A stretch of 64,000 bases of DNA, taken from Winogradskyella aurantiaca. GTDB taxonomy: Bacteria > Bacteroidota > Bacteroidia > Flavobacteriales > Flavobacteriaceae. Below the pieces are notes generated by a model that was not told the DNA's origin, did no database searches, and worked only from the letters and a program-made list of their open reading frames with translations. The position numbers and the translations under genes were made by a program. The stretch is from contig NZ_QKTV01000004.1 of NCBI RefSeq assembly GCF_003362725.1, positions 186,001-250,000 on the forward strand, read 5' to 3'. Shown one piece after another: positions 55,011-63,752 of the stretch (the stretch's first letter is position 1; every line of letters starts with the position of its first letter).

Positions 55011-55835
55011 ATGCAGCAGTATCATGATTTAGTGCGCCATGTCTTAGAACATGGAAATCAAAAAGGAGATCGGACAGGTACAGGAACACTAAGCGTTTTT
55101 GGTTATCAAATGCGTTTTGACTTGAGTGAAGGCTTTCCTATGGTAACTACTAAAAAACTTCATTTAAAATCCATTATTCATGAGTTGTTATGGTTCTTAA
55201 ACGGTGATACCAACATAAGTTACTTGCAAGAAAACGGAGTAAGAATATGGAATGAATGGGCCGATGACAATGGAGACCTAGGTCCTGTTTATGGCTACCA
55301 ATGGCGCAATTGGAATGGTGAAGAAATAGATCAAATCAAGGAAGTCATTTCTAGCTTAAAAAACAATCCAAATAGCAGACGCATGTTAGTGTCGGCCTGG
55401 AATCCATCTGTATTGCCTAATACCGGTATCTCATTTTCTGAAAATGTAGCCAATGGCAAGGCGGCCTTACCTCCCTGTCATGCATTTTTTCAATTTTACG
55501 TTGCCGATGGAAAATTATCATGTCAATTGTACCAGCGCAGTGCAGATATCTTTCTTGGAGTTCCCTTTAATATAGCTTCTTATGCGTTGCTAACGATGAT
55601 GATGGCTCAGGTCTGTGGTTACCAAGCAGGTGATTTTATTCACACCTTTGGTGATGCACATATTTACAACAATCATATCGAGCAATTGGAGTTGCAACTG
55701 TCCAGAGACATTCGTCCACTTCCAACCATGAAAATAAATCCTGAGATCAAAAGTATTTTTGATTTTACTTTTGATGATTTTGAATTACTTAATTACAACC
55801 CACATCCACACATTAAAGGAGCGGTTGCCGTGTAG
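55011..55835 (+). CDS. thyA: Thymidylate synthase
   Basis: 274 residues. It methylates dUMP to dTMP using methylene-THF, producing dihydrofolate that the DHFR at 60050 recycles. [18 protein letters not shown], the catalytic cysteine C156 in [29 protein letters not shown] and GDAHIYNNH are present. The ordinary thyA-folA pairing of Flavobacteriaceae is separated here by a TonB-like gene, a large T9SS gene and a CBM48 gene. Confidence 0.98.
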   Translation: MQQYHDLVRHVLEHGNQKGDRTGTGTLSVFGYQMRFDLSEGFPMVTTKKLHLKSIIHELLWFLNGDTNISYLQENGVRIWNEWADDNGDLGPVYGYQWRNWNGEEIDQIKEVISSLKNNPNSRRMLVSAWNPSVLPNTGISFSENVANGKAALPPCHAFFQFYVADGKLSCQLYQRSADIFLGVPFNIASYALLTMMMAQVCGYQAGDFIHTFGDAHIYNNHIEQLELQLSRDIRPLPTMKINPEIKSIFDFTFDDFELLNYNPHPHIKGAVAV

Positions 55836-55836
55836 T

Positions 55837-56643
55837 ATGATTCGAGCTATTTCATTAGTTCTATTTTTTCTTTCTTTCGGCTTCTCATTCAGTCAAGATA
55901 ATGTACCCCTAGTTTTTAAAGGATGTGAGACTGCTGAAAATCAAGAAAATTGTAGTATTCTGCAACTTGCAAAAATAATAAGAAGTCATCTGAATTCTGC
56001 GATTCTACCTTATGAGTTAGCAGAGAATGAAGACCTTACTTTATCCTTACGCTTAGCTTTTTACGATGACGGAAGCATTAGAGATAATTGGTCTATCATC
56101 TATAATTCAGTTGAAAATAGTCATGAAGAATTTGAACCAATACTTACCATGATTCCGGTAACCTTGACTGCTATTAAATCTAAAGATGAAAATAGATTAA
56201 GTAGTTTTTCAGGATTCTTCACATTTAAAAAAAATAATGGCCGCTATAAAGTGACAGCGGTTTCAAATGAAGCACAAGAACAATTCAAGATCATTGAAAA
56301 AGTGCCTATTGTAAAAGGTTGCAAGCCTAAATGGAGTAATGAAAAAATAGTTAAGTGTAATAATAAAAAAATCAATACCTATTTTGAGTCAAATTTTAAA
56401 TTAGAGAATTTGGATTTCAAATACTATGTTGAAGGTGAAATTATTAGTGCTAAGGTTTACTTTTTTATCGAAACAGACCGCAGTATTTCAATTTCAAAGA
56501 TTGAGGCTCCAGAGGAAACTTTTACCAACGAAATTCGTCGTGTTATAGAAAATTACAAGGCAATTGAAACACCTGGATTCATTGGTTCTAAAGGGGTCAG
56601 GGTACCTTACAGCCTCCCTATTCAAATGGTCTATCATAAATGA
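55837..56643 (+). CDS. Exported protein with two TonB-C-terminal-like domains
   Basis: 268 residues from the ATG at 55837, one nt after the thyA stop; it provides a signal peptide (IRAISLVLFFLSFGFSFSQ). Two related halves each follow the pattern found in flavobacterial TonB C-terminal domains: VPLVFKGCETAENQENCSILQLAKIIRSHL (in parts) and VPIVKGCKPKWSNEKIVKC, each with paired Cys, a long strand, and in the second half IRRVIENYKAIETPG followed by VPYSLPIQMVY. It lacks the TM-proline-rich N-terminus of a working TonB. Role unknown; a periplasmic adaptor is a guess. Confidence 0.7.
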   Translation: MIRAISLVLFFLSFGFSFSQDNVPLVFKGCETAENQENCSILQLAKIIRSHLNSAILPYELAENEDLTLSLRLAFYDDGSIRDNWSIIYNSVENSHEEFEPILTMIPVTLTAIKSKDENRLSSFSGFFTFKKNNGRYKVTAVSNEAQEQFKIIEKVPIVKGCKPKWSNEKIVKCNNKKINTYFESNFKLENLDFKYYVEGEIISAKVYFFIETDRSISISKIEAPEETFTNEIRRVIENYKAIETPGFIGSKGVRVPYSLPIQMVYHK

Positions 56644-56671
56644 TTATTTTTGGTATTCCACTCCATTTCAG

Positions 56672-59419
56672 ATGAATCGAAAAACTACCAGAACTAGACA
56701 TCTTATATTACTCTTTCTTTTAATGAGTGTTGGTACTGTCTTAATAATCCAAACCAAATCAGATGTCATTTCCATTGATATCCCAAGTGTTAAAAACGCC
56801 AAATCACTTTATGAAATATCCGAATATAATACAGAACGTTACCTCTACGAATATTACCGTCAAGCCAATACGCAAACCGGAAAGATTCCTTATGATCAAA
56901 AAGAATTAGAATTAACGGAAGCACAGTTTCGTTTAAACACCCCTTCAACGAATAGACAGGCCATTTCTATCGATTACCAATCCAGAGGTCCTTCGAATCT
57001 AGGTGGCCGAGCGCGAGCCTTGGTCATAGATAAAAGTGATCCCTCTGAAAATACAATTCTCGCCGGGGGTGTCAGTGGTGGTGTATTTAGAACAACTGAT
57101 GGCGGTGCCAATTGGGTCAAGGTATCCCCTAATGATGCTGTATTTAATGTTACAACCATTGCACAGGATCCCAGAAGTGGTTTCGAAAACATCTGGTATT
57201 ATGGAACTGGAGAATTTATTGGAAACAGTGCCAGTCTCAGTGGGGCCATATATAGAGGTCAAGGAATCTGGAAATCCATAGATGGTGGAATCACCTGGAA
57301 CCAAATGCCTGGAACCAATTCAGATTTCACCGCTTTTGATTCCGATTTTGATTATGTGTTTAGATTAGCGGTTCATCCAGTGACAGGTGATCTTTATGCA
57401 GCCTGCTTAAAAAATATATTACGCTATAATGGTGCTTCATGGGTATCTGAACTAGAGGACCCATTAAGCAGTACTAACCTCAACCAATCCTCCGATGTAG
57501 TTATTACCGGTTCGGGACGGGTGTATCTGTCTTATGGTGGTGGAAATAGCTCCAACGTAGAAGGAGTGTGGACTTCCTCAAACGGCATTGGTAATTGGAC
57601 ACGTATCAATAATGGCAGCTTTACTCCAACCGGTAGACTAATTCTAGGTTTGGCCCCATCTAACCAAAATAAATTATACTGCTTTTATTATAACGGTAAC
57701 GGTCCAGATTCTAATAACTTCAACAATAATTGCCCAGTTACCCCAGGACAGGAAGTAGACCTATGGCTTTGGGATCAGAGTACTGAAGATTTTACAAATT
57801 TCTCAGATCGATTGGCATATGAAGGGGGCTGCTCGATCTTTAATGACCCTTTTACTACATTTTCTGGTTACACTATGAGTATTGCAGTTAAACCAGACGA
57901 CGAAAATTTTGTGGTAATTGGAGGATCAAATGCCTATAAAATTGGAGATATTACAAACACCAATACCCGTTTTCAACGAATCGGTGGCTATGTCAGCTCA
58001 ACTTCTTATGGCTTATATGATTTAGCTGGGGATCCTCACCATCCCGATTTGCATGTATTTGCCTTTAGCAATAACAATCCTAATATTATGTATTCTGCAT
58101 CTGATGGCGGCATTCATAAAACAAACAATATCCTTGCCTCTACTGTTGGATGGGAAAATTTAAATAATAGCTTTCAAACCTATCAGTATTATCATGTGAC
58201 TCTTAATCAGCAAGCAGGGTCCGACTTAGTTCTAGGTGGGACACAGGATAATGGTACATCTGTAGGTGGGACTGACTTTAATTTTGGAACCATTTCGGAT
58301 CTAACAAGTCAGATTCAGTTTCTTTCTGGAGACGGAGTAGCTGTTGCCATTGCAAATGATGGCTGTGGTGGAAACCCCACATACTATATGGGAGTACAAA
58401 ATGGCACGATCTATAGGGTTTGTAATCAATTTGATCTTATTACTCCCAACAACTCCCAAAGTCAGTTTGTGACATATTTCTACATGGATGAAACGGCCGA
58501 TAATGTTCTGTATTACGCTGGTCTTGGAAATCTATTTCGCACAACTGACGCAGCCAATGTAACACCTAATTCATGGGTCAATTTAGGTTCATTGGCAGTC
58601 ATAGGTGCTAATGATCGCATCCAGCGACTAGCAGCATCTTTGGGTACATATAACCCAACAAATAGCTATTTATTAATTGGTGGTGATGAAGGACGTATAT
58701 TGCGACTTGACGATCCAAGAAATAGTATCACCATTGGATCTGCCATTGATATAACACCAGAAGGTGCGGCCATTGGTTTTCCTTCAATAGTCACAGGGTT
58801 AGCCGTGCATCCCAGCAACAATGATATTGTTATGGCCACTTACTCCAATTACGGAAACGAAAGTATATTTATTACAACAAACGCCACTAGCCCCAATCCA
58901 AGTTGGACCTTGGTTGAACGGAATTTAGCTGCATTTTCTATCCGATCTGCTGCCATCATTGAAAATGAAGGTGACGTTCTTTATCTGGTAGGTACAGCAA
59001 GAGGTCTTTATAGCTCAACTGATCCCTTTTCCACAGATTGGCAATTGGAAGCTGCTAACGATATTGGAATAGCCTTAATCAGCGATTTGGATTACCGAGA
59101 TACAGATAGTCATTTTTTAATTGGAACTCACGGAAATGGGATGTATGAAGGTATCCCTTCGCAGACTTTAGGTACTGCCACACTAGAGCCCAACCAATGG
59201 GCTGTGTATCCAAACCCAACCACTGATCTGATTCATTTTAAGGGTAAATCCGATCTGACTGGGTCAAGCTTTGTTATATACGATATCAATGGAAGGCAAG
59301 TGGATCAAGGTCAAATAAAAGACAATTCTATCGTGGTTTCTCGTCTTAAGGAAGGTCTTTATTTTATCGACGCCGAAGTATCTACTGGAAAATTCCAGAC
59401 AAAATTTATTAAGCAATAA
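56672..59419 (+). CDS. Large T9SS-secreted BNR-repeat (sialidase-like propeller) protein
   Basis: 915 residues from the ATG at 56672, which supplies the membrane-targeting N-terminus (HLILLFLLMSVGTVLII). BNR-type Asp-box repeats are visible: TTDGGANWVKV, KSIDGGITWNQM, SASDGGIHKTNN and related WTRIN segments, forming one or two beta-propellers as in VPS10/sortilin-like and glycosidase-related proteins. The last 85 residues are a type A T9SS sorting domain (VYPNPTTDLIHFKG, YDINGRQVDQG, LKEGLYFIDAE, KFIKQ). No catalytic glycosidase residues can be assigned. It is exported to the surface or medium. Confidence 0.87.
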   Translation: MNRKTTRTRHLILLFLLMSVGTVLIIQTKSDVISIDIPSVKNAKSLYEISEYNTERYLYEYYRQANTQTGKIPYDQKELELTEAQFRLNTPSTNRQAISIDYQSRGPSNLGGRARALVIDKSDPSENTILAGGVSGGVFRTTDGGANWVKVSPNDAVFNVTTIAQDPRSGFENIWYYGTGEFIGNSASLSGAIYRGQGIWKSIDGGITWNQMPGTNSDFTAFDSDFDYVFRLAVHPVTGDLYAACLKNILRYNGASWVSELEDPLSSTNLNQSSDVVITGSGRVYLSYGGGNSSNVEGVWTSSNGIGNWTRINNGSFTPTGRLILGLAPSNQNKLYCFYYNGNGPDSNNFNNNCPVTPGQEVDLWLWDQSTEDFTNFSDRLAYEGGCSIFNDPFTTFSGYTMSIAVKPDDENFVVIGGSNAYKIGDITNTNTRFQRIGGYVSSTSYGLYDLAGDPHHPDLHVFAFSNNNPNIMYSASDGGIHKTNNILASTVGWENLNNSFQTYQYYHVTLNQQAGSDLVLGGTQDNGTSVGGTDFNFGTISDLTSQIQFLSGDGVAVAIANDGCGGNPTYYMGVQNGTIYRVCNQFDLITPNNSQSQFVTYFYMDETADNVLYYAGLGNLFRTTDAANVTPNSWVNLGSLAVIGANDRIQRLAASLGTYNPTNSYLLIGGDEGRILRLDDPRNSITIGSAIDITPEGAAIGFPSIVTGLAVHPSNNDIVMATYSNYGNESIFITTNATSPNPSWTLVERNLAAFSIRSAAIIENEGDVLYLVGTARGLYSSTDPFSTDWQLEAANDIGIALISDLDYRDTDSHFLIGTHGNGMYEGIPSQTLGTATLEPNQWAVYPNPTTDLIHFKGKSDLTGSSFVIYDINGRQVDQGQIKDNSIVVSRLKEGLYFIDAEVSTGKFQTKFIKQ

Positions 59420-59443
59420 AAAACGCCCATGAAACATGGGCGT
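59418..59443. terminator. Terminator between the BNR protein and the CBM48 gene
   Basis: Stem ACGCCCATG/CATGGGCGT with loop AAA. The A-run 59418-59423 gives a U-tract on the minus strand; the plus strand has only a short T run. Confidence 0.85.
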
Positions 59444-59469
59444 TTAAAAGCTTTTCCTCAGAGTACTTA

Positions 59470-59766
59470 CTATAGATTCAATACTCCGTTTTCTGCAGCT
59501 GCAAAGTCATTCCAAGCAAAAGCATCTGCCTGCTCATCATTGATGTAGTTACCATCAACAACATACCTAAACTCATAAGAAGCTTCACTTGCTAAATCAA
59601 CGGTTCCTTTAAACGTCCCATTCTTTAACTTTTTTAATTCTGTAGCTTCTGTATCCCACTCGTTAAAAGTTCCAACAACGGCTACACTGTTAGCCTCTTT
59701 TGCAGGTACAGAAAATGTAACTTTACATACTGGCTTGCTCTTTAAATACTGCTTTTTAATTGCCAT
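59470..59766 (-). CDS. Small CBM48/isoamylase-N-like domain protein
   Basis: 98 residues, cytoplasmic (no signal). Almost the whole protein is an AMPK-type glycogen-binding domain: VTFSVPAKEANSVAVVGTFNEWD, GTFKGTVDL and YEFRYVVDGNYINDEQADAF, with the carbohydrate-contact Trp in FNEWD. It may tether to glycogen or act as a regulatory partner. Such one-domain proteins are common in Flavobacteriaceae without known function. Confidence 0.9.
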   Translation of the reverse strand: MAIKKQYLKSKPVCKVTFSVPAKEANSVAVVGTFNEWDTEATELKKLKNGTFKGTVDLASEASYEFRYVVDGNYINDEQADAFAWNDFAAAENGVLNL

Positions 59767-60049
59767 AATGATAGATTTAATTATGGGTTAAATGTATAAA
59801 AGAAAATATCCAAGAAAGACCTTGAATTACCTTAAAATGAAAGAATTATCAATTTGGTAAAATATGGCTTACTTTTATTTAAAGATGGTAAAAAAAGGAG
59901 TGCTTTTTTAGAGTGTTCTTAATGAAAAAACAATGGTAAAATAGCTGATTTTCAACTACATCGTTTGCGATATTTTGAAACATTTATAAGCTTTATTCCT
60001 AGCAATCGTTTTAGTGAAAAAAACTTACCTTTAAAATTAAAATAGAAGC

Positions 60050-60976
60050 ATGTTTGGACGTAAAAAAAAGACTCCAGAAATAGACAAAGAACAACTCGAA
60101 CTTATCGAATACGCTCAAAAAAGGATCCGTAAAAAAAAGCGTGTCTACAGTCATTTTATTTTGTTCTTAATAGGGTCCATTTTTGTAATATTAGCAAATA
60201 CTGTTTTAGGGATAGGCAAGGACTTTAAGATAGCAGGTGTTGATTGGTTTGTCCTTGTAATTATCGTATGGCTATTCTTTTTAGCTTATCACATCTTTAA
60301 GGTTTTTGTTACCAATCGATTCATGGGTAAGGACTGGGAAAAAAAACAGCTAGAAAAGCTAGTCGCAAAACAACAACGTCGCATTGAAAAAATCAAAACA
60401 AGACTTGAAAAAGAGGCCACTGTTATCGCTGAAAGCGAATTTAATGACGAACAAAAAACGATACCTGAATCTAATGCTTTAAATAAAAACCTTACCCTGA
60501 TTGCAGCAGCCGGTGAGGACAATTCTCTGGGTAAAGACAATGACCTCATTTGGCATTTAAGTGATGATCTTAAACGATTTAAATCTTTAACTAATGGGCA
60601 TACCATCATTATGGGAAGAAAAACATTTGAAAGCTTCCCTAAACCTTTACCTAATAGAACACATATTGTTATTACTAGAAACAAAGATTATGCCGTTCCT
60701 GATGGAGTTCTTATTACTCACTCATTAAAAGAAGCCATTGAACTCATCGGGGCCGACGAACAGCCCTTTGTTATTGGTGGGGGTGAAATTTATAAGCAAG
60801 CGCTACCCTTGGTGGATAAAATCGAATTAACACGAGTCCACCATGAATTTGAGAATGCCGATACTTTTTTACCGGTGATTGATGAATCTATTTGGAAAGA
60901 GGTCAATAGAACCACGCATGATGCCGATGATAAGCATGAATATGCCTTTTCTTTTATAACATATGAACGTAGGTAG
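60050..60976 (+). CDS. folA: Dihydrofolate reductase fused to an N-terminal 2TM domain
   Basis: 308 residues. Residues 1 to about 120 are a 2TM domain: a basic N-terminus, two helices (HFILFLIGSIFVILANTVLG and WFVLVIIVWLFFLAYHIFKVF), then FMGKDWEKKQLEKLVAKQQRRIEKI, a coiled-coil-like stretch. Residues about 147-308 are a complete DHFR (LTLIAAAGEDNSLGKDNDLIWHLSDDLKRFK shown split; GRKTFESFPKPLPNRTHIVITR; VIGGGEIYKQALP). No in-frame Met precedes the DHFR part, so it cannot be made separately from this frame. The result is a DHFR anchored to the inner face of the membrane. In relatives these parts are often separate neighbouring genes. Confidence 0.93.
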   Translation: MFGRKKKTPEIDKEQLELIEYAQKRIRKKKRVYSHFILFLIGSIFVILANTVLGIGKDFKIAGVDWFVLVIIVWLFFLAYHIFKVFVTNRFMGKDWEKKQLEKLVAKQQRRIEKIKTRLEKEATVIAESEFNDEQKTIPESNALNKNLTLIAAAGEDNSLGKDNDLIWHLSDDLKRFKSLTNGHTIIMGRKTFESFPKPLPNRTHIVITRNKDYAVPDGVLITHSLKEAIELIGADEQPFVIGGGEIYKQALPLVDKIELTRVHHEFENADTFLPVIDESIWKEVNRTTHDADDKHEYAFSFITYERR

Positions 60977-61024
60977 GCATACATTGATTTTATTTCTATT
61001 TTTACCGACCAAAATAGCATTGAC

Positions 61025-61912
61025 ATGAAGTCATACATTTTTCCCGGTCAAGGGGCACAGTTTTCTGGAATGGGGCTTGATTTGTACGAGCAATTCCCAT
61101 TAGCTCAGGAACATTTTGAAAAAGCCAATAGCATACTTGGTTTTAATATTACAGACGTCATGTTTGAAGGGTCTGCTGAAGATCTAAAAGAAACTAAAGT
61201 CACTCAACCGGCCATATTTTTACATTCAGTGATACTGGCCAAAGTATTAGGAGAGTCTTTTCAACCAGAAATGGTTGCAGGGCATTCTTTAGGTGAATTC
61301 TCTGCTCTTGTAGCCAATGGAGCTTTAACTTTTGAAGATGGCTTAAAATTAGTCTCTCAAAGAGCACAGGCTATGCAGAAAGCATGTGAGCTCAAACCAG
61401 GAACCATGGCAGCCGTTTTGGGATTGGATGACGCCATTGTTGAAGAAGTTTGTGCCAACACACCAGGCATCGTTGTTGCCGCTAATTACAACTGCCCAGG
61501 TCAACTCGTTATATCAGGTGAAGTTGAAGCTATTAATTCAGCTTGTGAGACTCTTAAAGAAAAGGGGGCTCGACGTGCATTGGTACTTCCTGTTGGAGGT
61601 GCTTTCCACTCCCCTTTGATGGAGCCAGCAAGAGAAGAATTGGCTGCTGCTATTGATGGGACAGAATTTAGCACACCAAATTGTCCTATTTATCAAAATG
61701 TTACTGCCAGTGCCATTTCAGACCCTGATGCTATAAAGGCCAATTTAATAAGTCAGTTAACCGCACCTGTTAAATGGACACAATCAGTTCAGCAAATGAT
61801 TGCAGATGGCGCCACCCTTTTCACCGAAGTCGGACCTGGTAAAGTGCTGCAAGGATTGGTCAAAAAAATAGAGCGCTCCGCTGAAGTAGCGTCAGCTCAA
61901 ATTGAATCTTAA
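61025..61912 (+). CDS. fabD: Malonyl-CoA:ACP transacylase
   Basis: 295 residues. It loads malonyl groups onto acyl carrier protein for fatty acid synthesis. FPGQGAQFSGMG at 6-17, the nucleophile S88 in GHSLGEFSAL, the conserved Arg in SQRAQAMQKA and H in GGAFHSPLM complete the active site. It stands 48 nt after folA and 10 nt before lspA, so the three may share a transcript. Confidence 0.97.
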   Translation: MKSYIFPGQGAQFSGMGLDLYEQFPLAQEHFEKANSILGFNITDVMFEGSAEDLKETKVTQPAIFLHSVILAKVLGESFQPEMVAGHSLGEFSALVANGALTFEDGLKLVSQRAQAMQKACELKPGTMAAVLGLDDAIVEEVCANTPGIVVAANYNCPGQLVISGEVEAINSACETLKEKGARRALVLPVGGAFHSPLMEPAREELAAAIDGTEFSTPNCPIYQNVTASAISDPDAIKANLISQLTAPVKWTQSVQQMIADGATLFTEVGPGKVLQGLVKKIERSAEVASAQIES

Positions 61913-61922
61913 ATTTTAGAAG

Positions 61923-62426
61923 TTGAATAGAACTTTATTTATTGGACTCCTTGTAATTCTCAACATAGCTATTGATCAAATCTCGAAAGTGTGGGTACGG
62001 GCCAATTTTGCCTATGGAGAAACTAAATCCATTATTGGAGATGCCTTTATTATGCAATATGTAGAAAATAAAGGCGCATTTCTTGGTATGGGATCGGACC
62101 TTAATCCAACGCTTCGATTAGTATTTCTCTTAGTCCTACCAATTTTAGTGTTGGGCTATGTCGCCTACTACATTTTAAAACACAAAGAGTTAGATAGAAT
62201 GAGTTTGATTGCCTTTTGCTGTATCATAGGAGGCGGTATTGCAAATGTCTTTGACAGAATTGTACTAGGATCTGTTACCGACTTTTTCTACATCGATCTT
62301 GGTGGTGTTTTTAGAACGGGCATTTTCAATATTGCCGATATGTCCGTGACAGCTGGTATGATTATGCTACTAATCGCCAGCTTTAGATCTGGCAAAAAAA
62401 AGAGTCTTCAATCTGAAGACTCTTAA
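61923..62426 (+). CDS. lspA: Lipoprotein signal peptidase (signal peptidase II)
   Basis: 167 residues, four TM helices. It cleaves prolipoprotein signal peptides after lipid attachment. The catalytic aspartates are in NVFDRIVLGSVTDFF and FNIADMSVTAGM, and IDQISKVWV and QYVENKGAFLGM are typical. The start must be the TTG at 61923: an in-frame stop lies 6 nt upstream and the next ATG is inside conserved sequence. A TTG start on an essential gene points to limited synthesis. The last codons overlap a terminator hairpin. Confidence 0.93.
   Translation: MNRTLFIGLLVILNIAIDQISKVWVRANFAYGETKSIIGDAFIMQYVENKGAFLGMGSDLNPTLRLVFLLVLPILVLGYVAYYILKHKELDRMSLIAFCCIIGGGIANVFDRIVLGSVTDFFYIDLGGVFRTGIFNIADMSVTAGMIMLLIASFRSGKKKSLQSEDS
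62394..62424 (-). terminator. Terminator of the amidohydrolase gene, lying inside the end of lspA
   Basis: Stem AAGAGTCTTCA/TGAAGACTCTT (62400-62410, 62414-62424), loop ATC. The U-tract comes from the A-run 62394-62401 on the minus strand, so it terminates the convergent gene while encoding the last residues (KKKSLQSEDS) of LspA. Confidence 0.87.
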
Positions 62427-62456
62427 TAAATCATTTTGCTTGCTAGAGGATTAGCG

Positions 62457-63734
62457 TTAATTCTTATATACCATTCCTTCCTTCATAACAAAGGTTACTG
62501 ATTCCATAGTTGTTATGTCCTTTGTTGGATCAGTGTCCACTGCGACGATATCTGCAATAAAACCTTCTTTAATTTGTCCAATCTGGTCTGCCATATTTAA
62601 AATTTCAGCATTAACAATAGTAGCACTTTGAATTGCCTCCATCGCCGGCATTCCAGCTTCTACCATATACTTAAACTCCCTTCCATTTTCACCATGTTTA
62701 AACACACCTGCGTCAGTACCAAAAGCAATGGCCACACCTTTTTCGTAGGCTCTACTGAATGTCCCCTGTATTTGTGGGCCAACCGCTAAGGCCTTTGGCA
62801 CCACTATCTCTGGATAGAAGCCTTTAATTTTTGCCTTTTCCTCAACCTCTTTTCCCGCCGTAATAGTGGGCACTAAAAAAGCCTTATTTTTAATCATTAA
62901 GGCCATGGTTTCATCACTCATATAAGTACCGTGCTCAATGGTCTTTACCCCACCAATAACAGCGCGTTGCATACCTTGATCGCCATGAGCATGTGCAGCC
63001 ACATGCATCCCATAGTCCTTTGCGGTTTTACAGATTTCCTCAATTTCTTCAATGGTGAACTGAGCGTTATCTCCACTTTTCGCCACACTAAGAACTCCAC
63101 CTGTAGCCGTGATTTTAATAACGTCGGCACCATTCTTATAACGTTGTCTTACCGCTTTCTTCGCATCCTCAACACTATTAACAATTCCATCTTTGGGTCC
63201 GGGGTCCCCCATTACCTTTTTGTTGCCTCCATTTGTGAGATCACCATGCCCCCCAGTAGAAGCAATAAACTGACCCGCTGTAAAAATTCTAGGTCCTGCA
63301 ATCTTACCTTTATTAATGGCATCTCTAACCGAAATATTGACTCCCTGACCCCCTAAATCTCTAACCGTGGTGAATCCAGCCATAAGGGTGGATTTAGCGT
63401 AACCTACAGCATTTAGTGCAACATCAGCTTCATTGAGTATGTATCCATTAAGTCTGGTATTAGCACTAAACTGTTCTTCAATATGTACATGCATATCTAT
63501 TAAGCCAGGCATAACAGTTTGAGTCTTCAAGTCTATCACAAGATTATCCTTAGAATCAGGATCTATGAACCCAGAACTTACAGACTTTATCTGATTACCC
63601 TCAACAATAATGGTTTGATTTTTTAGAATGGTTCCAGCCTCAGTATCAATAAGCTGACCACAATAAATATAGGTCTGTTGCGCCACTACGCTCCATACAG
63701 AGCATAACAGCACGAGCTGTATAAAAACTTTCAT
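62457..63734 (-). CDS. Exported metal-dependent amidohydrolase
   Basis: 425 residues with a signal peptide (MKVFIQLVLLCSVWSVVAQ). Metal ligands are DMHVHIE near residue 81, a candidate carboxylated lysine in DVIKITATGGV, HAHG and EHGTYM, and the final Asp in FGTDAGV. This is the imidazolonepropionase-like/prolidase-like branch of the amidohydrolase superfamily; periplasmic members in Bacteroidota are often predicted to cleave Xaa-Pro or other N-acyl substrates. The true substrate cannot be told. It converges on lspA. Confidence 0.88.
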   Translation of the reverse strand: MKVFIQLVLLCSVWSVVAQQTYIYCGQLIDTEAGTILKNQTIIVEGNQIKSVSSGFIDPDSKDNLVIDLKTQTVMPGLIDMHVHIEEQFSANTRLNGYILNEADVALNAVGYAKSTLMAGFTTVRDLGGQGVNISVRDAINKGKIAGPRIFTAGQFIASTGGHGDLTNGGNKKVMGDPGPKDGIVNSVEDAKKAVRQRYKNGADVIKITATGGVLSVAKSGDNAQFTIEEIEEICKTAKDYGMHVAAHAHGDQGMQRAVIGGVKTIEHGTYMSDETMALMIKNKAFLVPTITAGKEVEEKAKIKGFYPEIVVPKALAVGPQIQGTFSRAYEKGVAIAFGTDAGVFKHGENGREFKYMVEAGMPAMEAIQSATIVNAEILNMADQIGQIKEGFIADIVAVDTDPTKDITTMESVTFVMKEGMVYKN

Positions 63735-63752
63735 AAATGTATTATTTGGTTG

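Noticed and set aside
59792-59860. A 22-codon basic ORF between the CBM48 gene and folA
   Set aside because: No promoter, no hydrophobic or family signal and random-looking composition; an ORF this short is expected by chance.
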